DNA from: DASYKS01 sp031404815
GTDB taxonomy: Bacteria; Acidobacteriota; Thermoanaerobaculia; Multivoradales; UBA5704
Assembly (NCBI GenBank): GCA_031404815.1
Contig: JANNIH010000088.1
Location: forward strand, 62,001 to 126,000
DNA length: 64,000 nt
Direction: 5' to 3'
Made by a program: the position numbers and the translations under genes
Shown here: piece after piece, positions 29,928 through 37,213 of the stretch
Layout of the letters: each line of letters opens with the position of its first letter
Numbering within the stretch: the stretch's first letter is position 1
Notes under the pieces: generated by a model
Told to the model about the DNA's origin: nothing
Seen by the model: only the letters and a program-made list of their open reading frames with translations
Databases searched by the model: none

Positions 29928-31278
29928 CCACATCATCGGCGGCGGCTTCGCCGGCTCGGAGTGCGCCTGGCAGCTGGCCGAGCGCGGCGTCTCCGTGGTG
30001 CTCCATGAGATGCGGCCGGTGCGCTCGACTCCGGCGCACAAGACGCCCGATTTTGCCGAGTTGGTGTGCAGCAATTCGCTACGCAGCGACGATCCGCTCC
30101 ACGCGGCCGGGCTGCTCAAGCGGGAGATGGAGGCGTTCGGCTCGCTGATCATCGGCTCGGCGCGGGCAGCGGCGGTCCCGGCGGGGAGCGCTCTCGCGGT
30201 CGATCGCGACCGGTTCGCGGCCATCGTGACCGCCGCGCTCATCAACCATCCGAAGATCGAGATCCGGCGCGAGGAGGTGCTCTCTCTACCGACCGACGGG
30301 GCGACCACGGTGATCGCGACCGGACCGCTCACTTCGGACGCGATGACTGCGGCACTCCAGGATCTCCTGGGCAAAGACGAGCTCTACTTCTATGACGCGA
30401 TCGCGCCGATCGTCGAAGCGGAGAGCCTCGACCTGGGCAAGCTGTTCTGGCAGTCGCGCTACGGCAAAGGGGATGGCGACGACTACCTGAACGCGCCGAT
30501 GAACGAACAGGAGTACGTGGCGTTCCACCGCGCCGTCAGTGAGGCGGAGGTGCTGGTACCGCACGATTTCGAGAAGGCGGTCTTCTTCGAGGGGTGCCTG
30601 CCGATCGAGGAGATCGCCCGCCGCGGCTTGGAGACGCTCCGCTTCGGGCCGATGAAGCCGGTCGGCCTCACGGCACCGGACGGCCGCCGCCCCTGGGCGG
30701 TAGTTCAGCTCCGCCAGGAGAATCTCGCCAAGAGCCAGTTCAACCTGGTCGGCTTCCAGTCGCGCATGAAGTGGGGCGACCAGGACCGGGTGCTGCGCAC
30801 GATCCCGGGGCTCGAACAGGCCAAGTTCGTCCGCTTCGGCCAGATCCACCGCAACACGTTTCTCAACTCGCCCACCCACCTCGACCGTTGGTATCGATTG
30901 AAGGCCGCCCCCCATCTGCGCCTCGCCGGCCAGATCACCGGGGTTGAGGGGTATCTCGAATCGGCCGCGACGGGCCTCGCGATCGGGCTCTATCTCGCGC
31001 TGGAGCTTGTCGGCGGCGCGCCCGCCGAACCGTTCCCCGCCACCACCGCCCTGGGCGCCCTGGTGCGGCATTTGGTCGAGTCCGACCCGAAGCACTTCCA
31101 GCCCGCGAACATCAACTACGGCCTGTTCGAGGAGCTGCCGCGCCGGGTGAAAAAGGTGGACAAGCGGGCGGCCCTGGCGGATCGCGCGCACGCGGACTTG
31201 GCGGCATGGGCCGCGCGGCATGGGCTGACGATCGATGCGGAGAAGCTCCTAGGAGCGCCCCTCCCATGCGCCCCCTGA
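29917..31278 (+). CDS. trmFO: Methylenetetrahydrofolate--tRNA-(uracil-5-)-methyltransferase
   Basis: A 453-residue flavoprotein that makes m5U54 in the tRNA T loop using methylene-THF. HIIGGGFAGSECAWQLA is the FAD dinucleotide site. HEMRPVRSTPAHKT, AELVCSNSLRSD and ALAVDRDRF follow, with the late GQITGVEGYLESAATGL block. GidA relatives are longer and lack this combination. The start is the GTG at 29917, directly before the FAD motif, which lies within the right arm of a palindromic element. There is no Shine-Dalgarno sequence of its own beyond GGGGG. xerC starts 13 bp before the trmFO stop, a common gene pair. Confidence 0.95.
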   Translation: MRAVHIIGGGFAGSECAWQLAERGVSVVLHEMRPVRSTPAHKTPDFAELVCSNSLRSDDPLHAAGLLKREMEAFGSLIIGSARAAAVPAGSALAVDRDRFAAIVTAALINHPKIEIRREEVLSLPTDGATTVIATGPLTSDAMTAALQDLLGKDELYFYDAIAPIVEAESLDLGKLFWQSRYGKGDGDDYLNAPMNEQEYVAFHRAVSEAEVLVPHDFEKAVFFEGCLPIEEIARRGLETLRFGPMKPVGLTAPDGRRPWAVVQLRQENLAKSQFNLVGFQSRMKWGDQDRVLRTIPGLEQAKFVRFGQIHRNTFLNSPTHLDRWYRLKAAPHLRLAGQITGVEGYLESAATGLAIGLYLALELVGGAPAEPFPATTALGALVRHLVESDPKHFQPANINYGLFEELPRRVKKVDKRAALADRAHADLAAWAARHGLTIDAEKLLGAPLPCAP

Positions 31279-32198
31279 TCCAACGCTGGCTCGAACATCT
31301 GGACGGCGAGCGGGCGCTCTCGCCGCACACGTTGCGCGCGTACGAAGGGGATCTGGTCGGCTTTCTCTCCTTCCTCGCCGAGGATTTCCTCACCAAAGAC
31401 CCGAAGCGGATCGAGCCATCGGAAGTCGACCGCCAAGCGATCCGCTCGTTCCTCGCCGCGCAAACGAAGCGCGGTCTCTCCCGCCGCAGCCAAGGGCGCG
31501 CGCTCGCCGCGGTGCGCGGGTTTTTCCGCTGGCTGGCGCGCGAGGGGATCGTGGCGGCCAACCCGGCGCAAGGGGTGCGCACGCCGAAGGCGCCTTCGAA
31601 GCTCCCCCGCCACCTGCGCCCCGGAGAGATCGAGAGCCTGCTCGCGGCCCCCGACGTCAACGAGACCTTCGGCCACCGCGACCGGGCGATCCTCGAACTG
31701 CTCTACGCGACCGGTCTGCGAGTGGGCGAGCTGGTCAGCCTCGACTGGAGCGATCTCGATCTCGCCGCCCGCACGCTGCGCGTGATCGGCAAGGGGAACA
31801 AAGAGCGGATGGTGCCGTTCAACCGGGCCGCCCTAAGCGCGCTCCGCGACTGGCTCGCAAATTGGGAACCGCTGGTCGATCCCGCGCGCCCCGCGAGCGA
31901 CGCCTCCGAAGCCGAACCGGTCTTCCTCAATTCCCGCGGCCGGCGCCTCTCCGACCGCTCGGTCCGCCGCATCCTCGACCGGCACGTCGCGGCGGCGTCG
32001 CTGGCCGCCGGGGTCCACCCCCACACCCTGCGCCACACCTTCGCCACCCACCTGCTCGAAAACGGCGCCGACCTGCGCGCCATCCAGGAGCTGCTGGGGC
32101 ACAGCTCGCTGTCGACGACCCAAAAATACACCCACATCGAGATCGACCGGCTGTTGAACGTCTACCGGGAGTCGCATCCCCGGGCGCGGAAGGGGTAA
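31266..32198 (+). CDS. xerC: Tyrosine recombinase XerC
   Basis: A 310-residue integrase-type recombinase with the full catalytic set: Arg152 (ATGLRVGEL), Lys176 (GKGNKER), His253 and Arg256 (HTLRHTF), His279 (LLGHSS) and nucleophile Tyr288 (TTQKYTH). The N-terminal core-binding SAM-like domain spans residues 1-105. XerC with XerD resolves chromosome dimers at dif. The ATG at 31266 lies inside the end of trmFO, so the two are translationally coupled. Pairing with trmFO identifies it as the housekeeping XerC rather than a phage integrase. Repeat array 2 starts 35 bp after its stop. Confidence 0.92.
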   Translation: MRPLIQRWLEHLDGERALSPHTLRAYEGDLVGFLSFLAEDFLTKDPKRIEPSEVDRQAIRSFLAAQTKRGLSRRSQGRALAAVRGFFRWLAREGIVAANPAQGVRTPKAPSKLPRHLRPGEIESLLAAPDVNETFGHRDRAILELLYATGLRVGELVSLDWSDLDLAARTLRVIGKGNKERMVPFNRAALSALRDWLANWEPLVDPARPASDASEAEPVFLNSRGRRLSDRSVRRILDRHVAAASLAAGVHPHTLRHTFATHLLENGADLRAIQELLGHSSLSTTQKYTHIEIDRLLNVYRESHPRARKG

Positions 32199-32232
32199 GG
32201 GGGAAGGTCTCACCTCGCGCGCGACGCCGCGC

Positions 32233-32863
32233 ACCGGTTTCCCGCCTGGCGACACCGGTGTTTTGAGCGCCGCCACCGCTCCGCCCGGTCACCGCTCCCC
32301 TTCTCGGACTCCGAACACCTCTCCCCCGAGCGCGGGGACTTCTTCACCGAAGCGCGACACCGCTGCGCCGCTCGGGCGTCGCGGTCCGCGCGACGCGAAC
32401 ACCGGTCCGCCGGGCCGGGGGAGCGGTGCGCGAGAGGAAAACACCACTCCCCTGGGCCGGGGGAGCGGTACGCAGGAGGAAAACACCACTCCTCTGGGCC
32501 GGGGGAGTAGTACAAAGCTCGCGAACACCACTCCCCTGGGCCAGGGGAGTGGTGTTCTGGAGTGTGAAACCACTCCCCCGGTCGCGGGAAGCGGTGATCT
32601 GAAACGTGGAACCACTCCCCCGGCCGCGGAGAGTGGTGAGCGGGAGCGTGAAACCGCTCCCCCAGGCCGGCGGACTGGTGTCCGGGATCCTGATATCGCT
32701 CCCCCGGCCGGGAGGAGAGGTGCCCGGGTGCGCGCGGGAACTCCCCCACGTCGGGGGAACGGTGTCCGCGTGCGTCGCAATTCTTCTCGGAACAGGCGGA
32801 GAGGTGTTCGGGTGCGTCGCACAACTCTCCGCGTTCCGCGGAGCGGTATTCCGACGCCTGGCA
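32233..32863. repeat. Repeat array 2: 15 units of 42 bp, each a 27-bp dyad plus 15-bp spacer
   Basis: An ACC (or near variant) recurs every 42 bp from 32233 to 32821 and beyond, without an insertion or deletion. The central units have arms ACCACTCCCC and GGGGAGTGGT around TGGGCC, then a 15-nt spacer. Outer units keep the pairing with different bases (for example CTCCGCG with CGCGGAG in the unit at 32821). The plan equals that of array 1 although the sequences differ. All frames are open, as expected for a 42-bp stop-free unit. The 210 bp from 32864 to the next gene contain only a possible gene tail on the minus strand (Lys/Arg-rich, stop at 32903). Confidence 0.88.
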
Positions 32864-33073
32864 GAGGTGGCGGCGTCCGCCGCACCGATCTCCGGCGGCG
32901 GATCAGCTCTTTTTTCTTCTGGCCAACCTCTTCCGCTTGTCGTCGCGGTCCTTGCGCTCCTCAAGTCAGAGGTGGCGAAGCTGCCAACCGCCCTGAAGCC
33001 AACCGCCTACGGTCCGCGGCGCGGGGAGAGCAGGCTCTCAGGGCTTAGTGTTCCGCCCCCTTGGGCTGGAGTG

Positions 33074-34102
33074 CTAGGACTGACTTCGGGCAAGACGGAA
33101 ACCGAGAATGTCCCAGCGGTTGGACCGGTCGACGGGGCTGCGATACGCGGCACGGATGCTCTGCGCGCGCGAGTTCCACGATCCGCCGCGGACCGGACTG
33201 CTCAAGCTGTGCCCATTACCCGTCCATTCCCACACGTTGCCTAGGAGATCGTGGAACCCCCAGCTATTCGGAGTTTTCAGGCCAACCGAATGGGAACGAC
33301 CGTCTGAGTTCGCCTGATACCAAGCGACAGCATTAAGGTCGGGAGGCGCTCCCTTTGCCGGATCACCTCCGGCCCGCGCCGCGACTTCCCACTCTGAATC
33401 GGTCGGTAAACGGTAGCCCGGGCAGTCGAGCCCCGCGAAGGTCACCTCGTCGCAATTGAAGAAATTGCCGCCGCCAAGCGTGCCTTTGGGGTTGATCAAC
33501 TTGTAACAGCGCGGGAGTACTTCCTTATCCGATAGACGGTTCGCGAACTCGACCGCCTCGAACCAGTTGACGCTCTCCAACGGAAGATCCTCGACGCCGG
33601 ATTTGAAATGCGAGGGCTGCTTCGGTCCGGGCACGAGCTGCTTCCACTGGGCTTGGGTCACCGGCGTTTCGCCGAGCCAGAAGCCGCGGGTGAGTTGCAC
33701 TTGGTGCAGTGTTTCGTCAGCGTCGCGCCCCGGCTCGCCCTCCGGGCTGCCGATCGTGTAGCTGCCCGCCGGAACGAAGCGCATTCGCATCCCAATCGGG
33801 CCGTCGATCGCGGTGCCGGCTTGGGGGTCGGCGGGCGCGGCGACAGCCGGTTCGCTTACCGGGTGGATTGACCGCGGCGGCTCGGCTCTTGAATGAGTCG
33901 GGACCTTCGGCTCGGGCACCGCACCCCCGCCGCCCAGACGCGCGAGCACTTCCTCGGCCGAGCGGGCGAATTGGAGGCTGCGGAGGAAGAACGGTAAGGA
34001 GGAGATCGGCTCTTGGCCATCGGGCAAGATGACCAGCCGTCGGGTGCCGCGCGCCCTGATGTAGCACTGGGTATAGAAGCTGCTCCGCGGCGGAGCGAAC
34101 AC
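33074..34102 (-). CDS. SUMF1/PvdO-type protein with a vestigial TIR-like N-terminus
   Basis: Of 342 residues, about 105-340 form a formylglycine-generating-enzyme-like domain: MRFVPAGSYTIGSPEGE, FWLGETPVTQAQW, YRLPTDSEWEVAARAG, GNVWEWTG, PVRGGSWNSRAQSIRAAYR and GFRLAR. The cysteines that catalyse formylglycine formation are absent, so it belongs to the wider SUMF1/EgtB/PvdO group. The first 45 residues (RLVILPDGQEPISSLPFFLRS) look like the C-terminal end of a TIR domain, a known fusion partner. The TIR N-terminal part is missing, and the 5' end overlaps other gene debris on the opposite strand. It is probably a truncated TIR-SUMF1 protein; the start is uncertain. Confidence 0.65.
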   Translation of the reverse strand: MFAPPRSSFYTQCYIRARGTRRLVILPDGQEPISSLPFFLRSLQFARSAEEVLARLGGGGAVPEPKVPTHSRAEPPRSIHPVSEPAVAAPADPQAGTAIDGPIGMRMRFVPAGSYTIGSPEGEPGRDADETLHQVQLTRGFWLGETPVTQAQWKQLVPGPKQPSHFKSGVEDLPLESVNWFEAVEFANRLSDKEVLPRCYKLINPKGTLGGGNFFNCDEVTFAGLDCPGYRLPTDSEWEVAARAGGDPAKGAPPDLNAVAWYQANSDGRSHSVGLKTPNSWGFHDLLGNVWEWTGNGHSLSSPVRGGSWNSRAQSIRAAYRSPVDRSNRWDILGFRLARSQS

Positions 34103-34259
34103 GGACGTGCTGACGGTTCGAGCCGAGGTTTGCCAGCGCTGCGGCGAGCGCCTTTATCTGGAGGAGACCGTCCGTCGGTTCGAGCAGATTCGCGAAAAAT
34201 TGGCGCTCCCGGACTTGAACGAATTCGAGGCCCTGGGTCGGTCGTTTAAAGTGGCGTGA
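34077..34259 (+). pseudogene. 5'-truncated YgiT/MqsA-type zinc-finger antitoxin remnant
   Basis: Sixty codons after a TAG, with no proper start, read KLLRGGANTDVLTVRAE, then VCQRCGERLYLEETVRRFEQI and end GRSFKV. This is the second half of the YgiT-type zinc-finger antitoxin family (the second CxxC plus the helical tail). The first CxxC and start are gone. The opposite strand here is the 5' end of the SUMF1 gene, so the site is a recombination junction. Confidence 0.65.
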
Positions 34260-34443
34260 CGCGCCCCTGAACGCCTCTCTCCTCTCCTCGGAGAACACCC
34301 CGGCCAAGCCGAAACCGATCGGCCGGTATGATCTGGGCAACACCCTCTGCTCCGTCTTTACCGAGTCGGGGGTGTTCACGGGAACCTGGGACGGGCTGCA
34401 TGTTTTGCGCTTCCCTCTTGCCCGCAAGTCCTACTCGAAGTAG
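34219..34443 (+). other. Coding-like remnant of unknown origin
   Basis: An open stretch with very regular G/C third positions from about 34252 to a TAG at 34441, reading WRDAPLNASLLSSEN, IGRYDLGNTLCSVFTESG and GTWDGLHVLRFPLARKS. It has no start codon in frame and ends 9 bp before vapB. I take it for the tail of a broken gene; family unknown. Confidence 0.4.
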
Positions 34444-34452
34444 GATTCCTGA

Positions 34453-34704
34453 ATGGCCACAGAGAAAGTCTCCCTCTCCCTCGAAGAAGAGCTCCTCACC
34501 GAGGCGCGCGCAGTGGTCGGAATCCGCGGCCTTTCCGGCTATGTGAACCGGGCCCTCAGCCATCAACTTCAGAGGGATCGCGTCGCAGCCCTGCTCACCG
34601 AACTCGATTCCGAGTTTGGCCCCATCGATCCCAAAGTGATGGAGGAGGTACGTAGAGCATGGCCGGCGCCCGCAGAGCCGATCGAAAAGCGCCGCAGCGC
34701 CTGA
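34453..34704 (+). CDS. vapB: VapB-type antitoxin (ribbon-helix-helix)
   Basis: An 83-residue protein with a short RHH-like N-terminus (EKVSLSLEEELLTEARAVVG) and a helical middle (YVNRALSHQLQRDRVAALLTELD). The C-terminal tail, Pro/Arg-rich, is expected to wrap the toxin. It overlaps the downstream PIN-domain gene by 46 bp, the usual antitoxin-first order of vapBC modules. It neutralises the toxin and, with it, represses the operon. AGGA lies seven bases before the ATG. Confidence 0.82.
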   Translation: MATEKVSLSLEEELLTEARAVVGIRGLSGYVNRALSHQLQRDRVAALLTELDSEFGPIDPKVMEEVRRAWPAPAEPIEKRRSA

Positions 34705-35078
34705 TCCTCGATTCCGGCGCCGTCATCGGCCTGGCGCGAGGAGATCATCGCGCCCGAGCATTCTTGGCCCGCGCCCTGGAAATGGACACCTCGATCGAAA
34801 TTCCGGTGGTGGTGGTCGCCGAAACGATCCGAGGAGGCCCGCGCGACGCTCCGATCCATCGAATCCTCAAGTCCATAGGCTCCGTTCCCGAAGCGGGGGA
34901 AGCTCACGGCCGAACGGCAGGACGACTTCTAGGAGCGGCGCGTTCGGCGTCGACGATCGACGCGCTGGTCGTGGCTCATGCCGTGGAAGCCGGGGGCGGT
35001 CAGATCCTCACCGGGGACCCTGGGGATCTGGCGCAGCTTGCAGCGCCGCATCCCGAGGTTTGGATTCAGGCGCTCTAG
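34659..35078 (+). CDS. vapC: VapC-type PIN-domain toxin
   Basis: A 139-residue PIN ribonuclease. Acidic residues are placed as in VapC: Asp in LILDSGAVIGL, Glu in VVVAETIRGG, Asp in STIDALVVAHA and Asp in LTGDPGDL. VapC toxins cleave tRNA or rRNA. GGAGGAGG lies upstream of the ATG at 34659, inside vapB. The module follows a tract of gene remnants, consistent with repeated insertions at this place. Confidence 0.88.
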   Translation: MAGARRADRKAPQRLILDSGAVIGLARGDHRARAFLARALEMDTSIEIPVVVVAETIRGGPRDAPIHRILKSIGSVPEAGEAHGRTAGRLLGAARSASTIDALVVAHAVEAGGGQILTGDPGDLAQLAAPHPEVWIQAL

Positions 35079-35121
35079 GGTAAAGCCGGACGACCGCCCT
35101 GAGTCCTGGCACGATCCAGAG

Positions 35122-35574
35122 TCAGGAGCTGCTTGCGAGCTTCGGCAGTTCCGTCACGAGCACTTCGACGGGCAGGCGCGCAGCATTGACCCATTCTCCT
35201 GAGTCATTCTTGTCAACAACAAGCCAATACAGGCCGACTCCGCGCCAGGGGATTCCCGGCACGATCAATCTTGCCCTAACGCTGTGCTCTTCAGCCATCT
35301 CCAGGCGGTGTTTGTTAAGAGGTACATATTCACCGCCAGGAGTGCTCCATCCAACGCGCAACTCGAAAGACTCGGCCGCTCGGTAATCGGACCTAACGCA
35401 CCAGGTTATCAGGCGCATAGGGCTCAAAAAGCCGCTTGCCCCTAGTTCAGCATTGATGTCTTCCACTCTCCCGACAAGAGTGATTCTTTCAATTATTGTA
35501 AGAAGGTTGATTGTGTTGTTCTCGTCGTCCACGGCGAGCTTCTCGCAAAGCACGCTCCATACATGTTCGGCCAT
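35122..35574 (-). CDS. Conserved-looking hypothetical third gene of the higBA-like operon
   Basis: A 150-residue protein starting MAEHVWSVLCEKLAVDDENN, three bases after the stop of the antitoxin gene, so it is almost certainly co-translated with the toxin-antitoxin pair. It is mostly beta: INLLTIIERITLVG, an LELRVGW-like core and a LYWLVVDKNDSGEW strand pair near the C-terminus. This resembles small DUF6941-like proteins of unknown role; I am unsure of the name. GC is lower than in the surrounding genome. It may be an accessory of the module or a passenger. Confidence 0.75.
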   Translation of the reverse strand: MAEHVWSVLCEKLAVDDENNTINLLTIIERITLVGRVEDINAELGASGFLSPMRLITWCVRSDYRAAESFELRVGWSTPGGEYVPLNKHRLEMAEEHSVRARLIVPGIPWRGVGLYWLVVDKNDSGEWVNAARLPVEVLVTELPKLASSS

Positions 35575-35577
35575 GGG

Positions 35578-36039
35578 CTAGCGACCACCGCTTGAGGCTG
35601 ACGAAAGCAATACACCTCGCCGCCCTGGAGACCCCAACGAACGATAAGAATCTGCCGATTCCGGCACAGGGAATGTCAACAATCTACCGCCAAGCGATAG
35701 ATCCCCGGAATGCGGTAGGCCTCTTTTCTCTGTGGCGTCATCCAATACGCCTGCGATTTCATAGTCAACTACGCGCACCACCTCTTTGCCGTCGATAACC
35801 AGCCGAATCTGGGCTATAGCCCCCAGGGACCGCGCCCACTTAGCCATAGTTTCTATTGTGTAATTTGCATCTGAACCGTTTAGCACCTTGGACACGTAGG
35901 CCGGCGTGGCGCCAAGCCGTTTGGCGAGTTCCGCTCGCGAGATCCCGAGCTGATCCAAAATCCTGTGAAGGTCGTCTTCGAATCCCATTCGGGCAACGGC
36001 AACCCAATAGCTCAACGGCTCATCTCTGTTGGTTTCCAT
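35578..36039 (-). CDS. higA: HigA/XRE-type helix-turn-helix antitoxin
   Basis: A 153-residue protein with an XRE helix-turn-helix at about residues 25-75 (ILDQLGISRAELAKRLG, TPAYVSKVLNG, TIETMAKWARSLG) and a basic, disordered tail. The ATG at 36039 is chosen because it lies 13 bp after the toxin stop and gives a normal antitoxin N-terminus. In higBA-type modules the toxin gene comes first, as here. It should bind the dyads upstream of the toxin gene and repress the operon. Confidence 0.82.
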   Translation of the reverse strand: METNRDEPLSYWVAVARMGFEDDLHRILDQLGISRAELAKRLGATPAYVSKVLNGSDANYTIETMAKWARSLGAIAQIRLVIDGKEVVRVVDYEIAGVLDDATEKRGLPHSGDLSLGGRLLTFPVPESADSYRSLGSPGRRGVLLSSASSGGR

Positions 36040-36052
36040 TTGCGCTTCTCTC

Positions 36053-36454
36053 CTACGGACCCAATAGGCGACCCGAATTCTTGGCCGCAAAGTACTCACT
36101 CCTCAAATCTATGGCGCGTCGCTTCTCTTCTGGAGGAGTCTTGGCGGTGCCTTTAAGGAATGCCAGGGCGCAAACAATCCGCCTGCCATCGTCATAAAAC
36201 CATAGAACGCGAAGCTTCTTCCCGTTTCTCGGGCCGGCCTTGAATTCGAAGATGCCATCTCCGAGAGGACCGAAGCGCAGCGTGCTCGTCGGGATTCCAT
36301 TCATCGGAACCGTCGTTTTCAGCATGGTCGTCATAGTTTTCGCGTGCTGGAACCCTTTGTCGAGCTTGGAAATAGTTGTGAGTACATCCTCAATGAACTC
36401 GTCCGCGAGCATCAAGACATCCCAGACTGCCCGCCCTACCCTCACTAGACGCAT
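36053..36454 (-). CDS. higB: HigB/RelE-type toxin (Gp49-like)
   Basis: A 133-residue toxin of the RelE/HigB superfamily, Gp49-like branch. TSTLRFGPLGDGIFEFKAG is followed by KKLRVLWFYDDGRRIVCALAFLK and TPPEEKRRAIDLR, the conserved core. Such toxins cut mRNA on the ribosome. The gene has AGGAG 5-9 bases before its ATG at 36454, and this site lies inside a TTAAC/GTTAA dyad, so antitoxin binding would also hide the ribosome binding site region at DNA level. Lower GC marks an acquired module. Confidence 0.85.
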   Translation of the reverse strand: MRLVRVGRAVWDVLMLADEFIEDVLTTISKLDKGFQHAKTMTTMLKTTVPMNGIPTSTLRFGPLGDGIFEFKAGPRNGKKLRVLWFYDDGRRIVCALAFLKGTAKTPPEEKRRAIDLRSEYFAAKNSGRLLGP

Positions 36455-36455
36455 C

Positions 36456-36499
36456 TTAACTCCTGGGTTAAGCTCCCGTCAATCTTAACCTCCGGGTAA
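36456..36499. promoter_or_regulatory. Two dyad operators of the higBA-like module
   Basis: TTAACTCCTGGGTTAA (36456-36471) and TTAACCTCCGGGTAA (36485-36499) are two similar inverted repeats 29 bp apart, directly upstream of the toxin ATG. They suit autoregulation by the HTH antitoxin. The rest of the gap to the tRNA (36500-36765) shows nothing I can name. Confidence 0.65.
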
Positions 36500-36765
36500 T
36501 TTTCCGGCGGGCCGAGAGACGGTCCTGAGACCCGCTACAGCCCGGCGCAATGCACGGAATGCGAGAAACACCTGATCTCCGGAAACCCCGAGTCTAAACG
36601 GATCTCTACCAGCTACGTGGGGCACTCAAGGATAATGACCCGAATTTAAGGCCGCCCAAGCCCCGGATCCCTTCGCTCTCGCTCGGAATAACGGAGGAGA
36701 CGGTTTCATCCAACGAGGCTGGTGCCAGCCGGTGGGAAACCAGGAAGCCGAAGGGGGGAGAAGTT

Positions 36766-36841
36766 TGGTGGCCAGGGACGGAATTGAACCGCCGACACCG
36801 TGATTTTCAGTCACGTGCTCTACCAACTGAGCTACCTGGCC
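36766..36841 (-). tRNA. tRNA-Phe (GAA)
   Basis: Full cloverleaf on the minus strand. Acceptor GGCCAGG pairs with CCTGGCC, D-arm GCTC/GAGC, anticodon stem CGTGA/TCACG with loop CTGAAAA (anticodon GAA), T loop TTCAATT in a GGCGG/CCGTC stem with one wobble, and an encoded CCA. A normal single-copy-style tRNA gene. Confidence 0.95.
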
Positions 36842-36897
36842 AAGAAGGATCGTGCGACCCTGAGGGGACGCTTTTTAACAGTCGGCGGGTGGGTGCG

Positions 36898-37152
36898 TCA
36901 AGGCCGGTCGGGCAGACCGCGCTCGATCAGGCAGCGGACGCTCCCGGGAACACCCGCGATTTCGCCGATTTCTAGCAGCTTGTGCCCGGCGCGCTCGCAC
37001 CAAATCGGCATGTCTTCGTTCATCGTCGGGTCGTCGCCCCAGACCTCCATCAGCGCGCCCGGGGATACCTTGCGGATCTCGCGCACGGACAAGAGGACGG
37101 GTAGCGGGCAGAGGGCACCACGGACATCGAGACGGTGGGGGGCTTCGGCCAA
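36898..37152 (-). CDS. TusA/SirA-like sulfur carrier protein
   Basis: An 84-residue TusA-family protein. LDVRGALCPLPVLLSVREI contains the conserved CPxP with the sulfur-carrying Cys (residue 15). The family strand GALMEVWGDDP and a C-terminal helix follow. TusA-type proteins relay persulfide sulfur to tRNA thiolation or molybdoenzyme maturation. A TTG at 37152 is taken as start since GAGGAG lies seven bases upstream and no ATG is nearby; the family starts a few residues before LDxRGxxCP. It lies just downstream of tRNA-Phe in the opposite order of transcription. Confidence 0.85.
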   Translation of the reverse strand: MAEAPHRLDVRGALCPLPVLLSVREIRKVSPGALMEVWGDDPTMNEDMPIWCERAGHKLLEIGEIAGVPGSVRCLIERGLPDRP

Positions 37153-37213
37153 GGTCAGGCTCCTCGAAAATGGGATGCGCGCGAAGGTGAACCAGCCTCT
37201 AGAATAGCCGCGA

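Noticed and set aside
31266..32198. XerC as a phage or island integrase
   Set aside because: Overlap with trmFO and normal length mark the housekeeping recombinase; no attachment repeats were seen beside it.
32233..32863. A 261-codon plus-strand frame with 14-residue repeats (NTTPLGRGSGTQEE type) and counterparts on the minus strand
   Set aside because: Starts with TTG without a ribosome binding site, and the opposite strand is equally open; the dyad with compensatory changes explains the conservation better. A peptide hit would reopen this.
32233..32863. CRISPR array
   Set aside because: The 15-bp spacers are too short and partly alike, units diverge gradually, and no cas gene is near.
32903..32965. 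Minus-strand Lys/Arg-rich gene tail (LEERKDRDDKRKRLARRKKS)
   Set aside because: Only 20 codons directly after a stop and without a start; could be a remnant but cannot be assigned.
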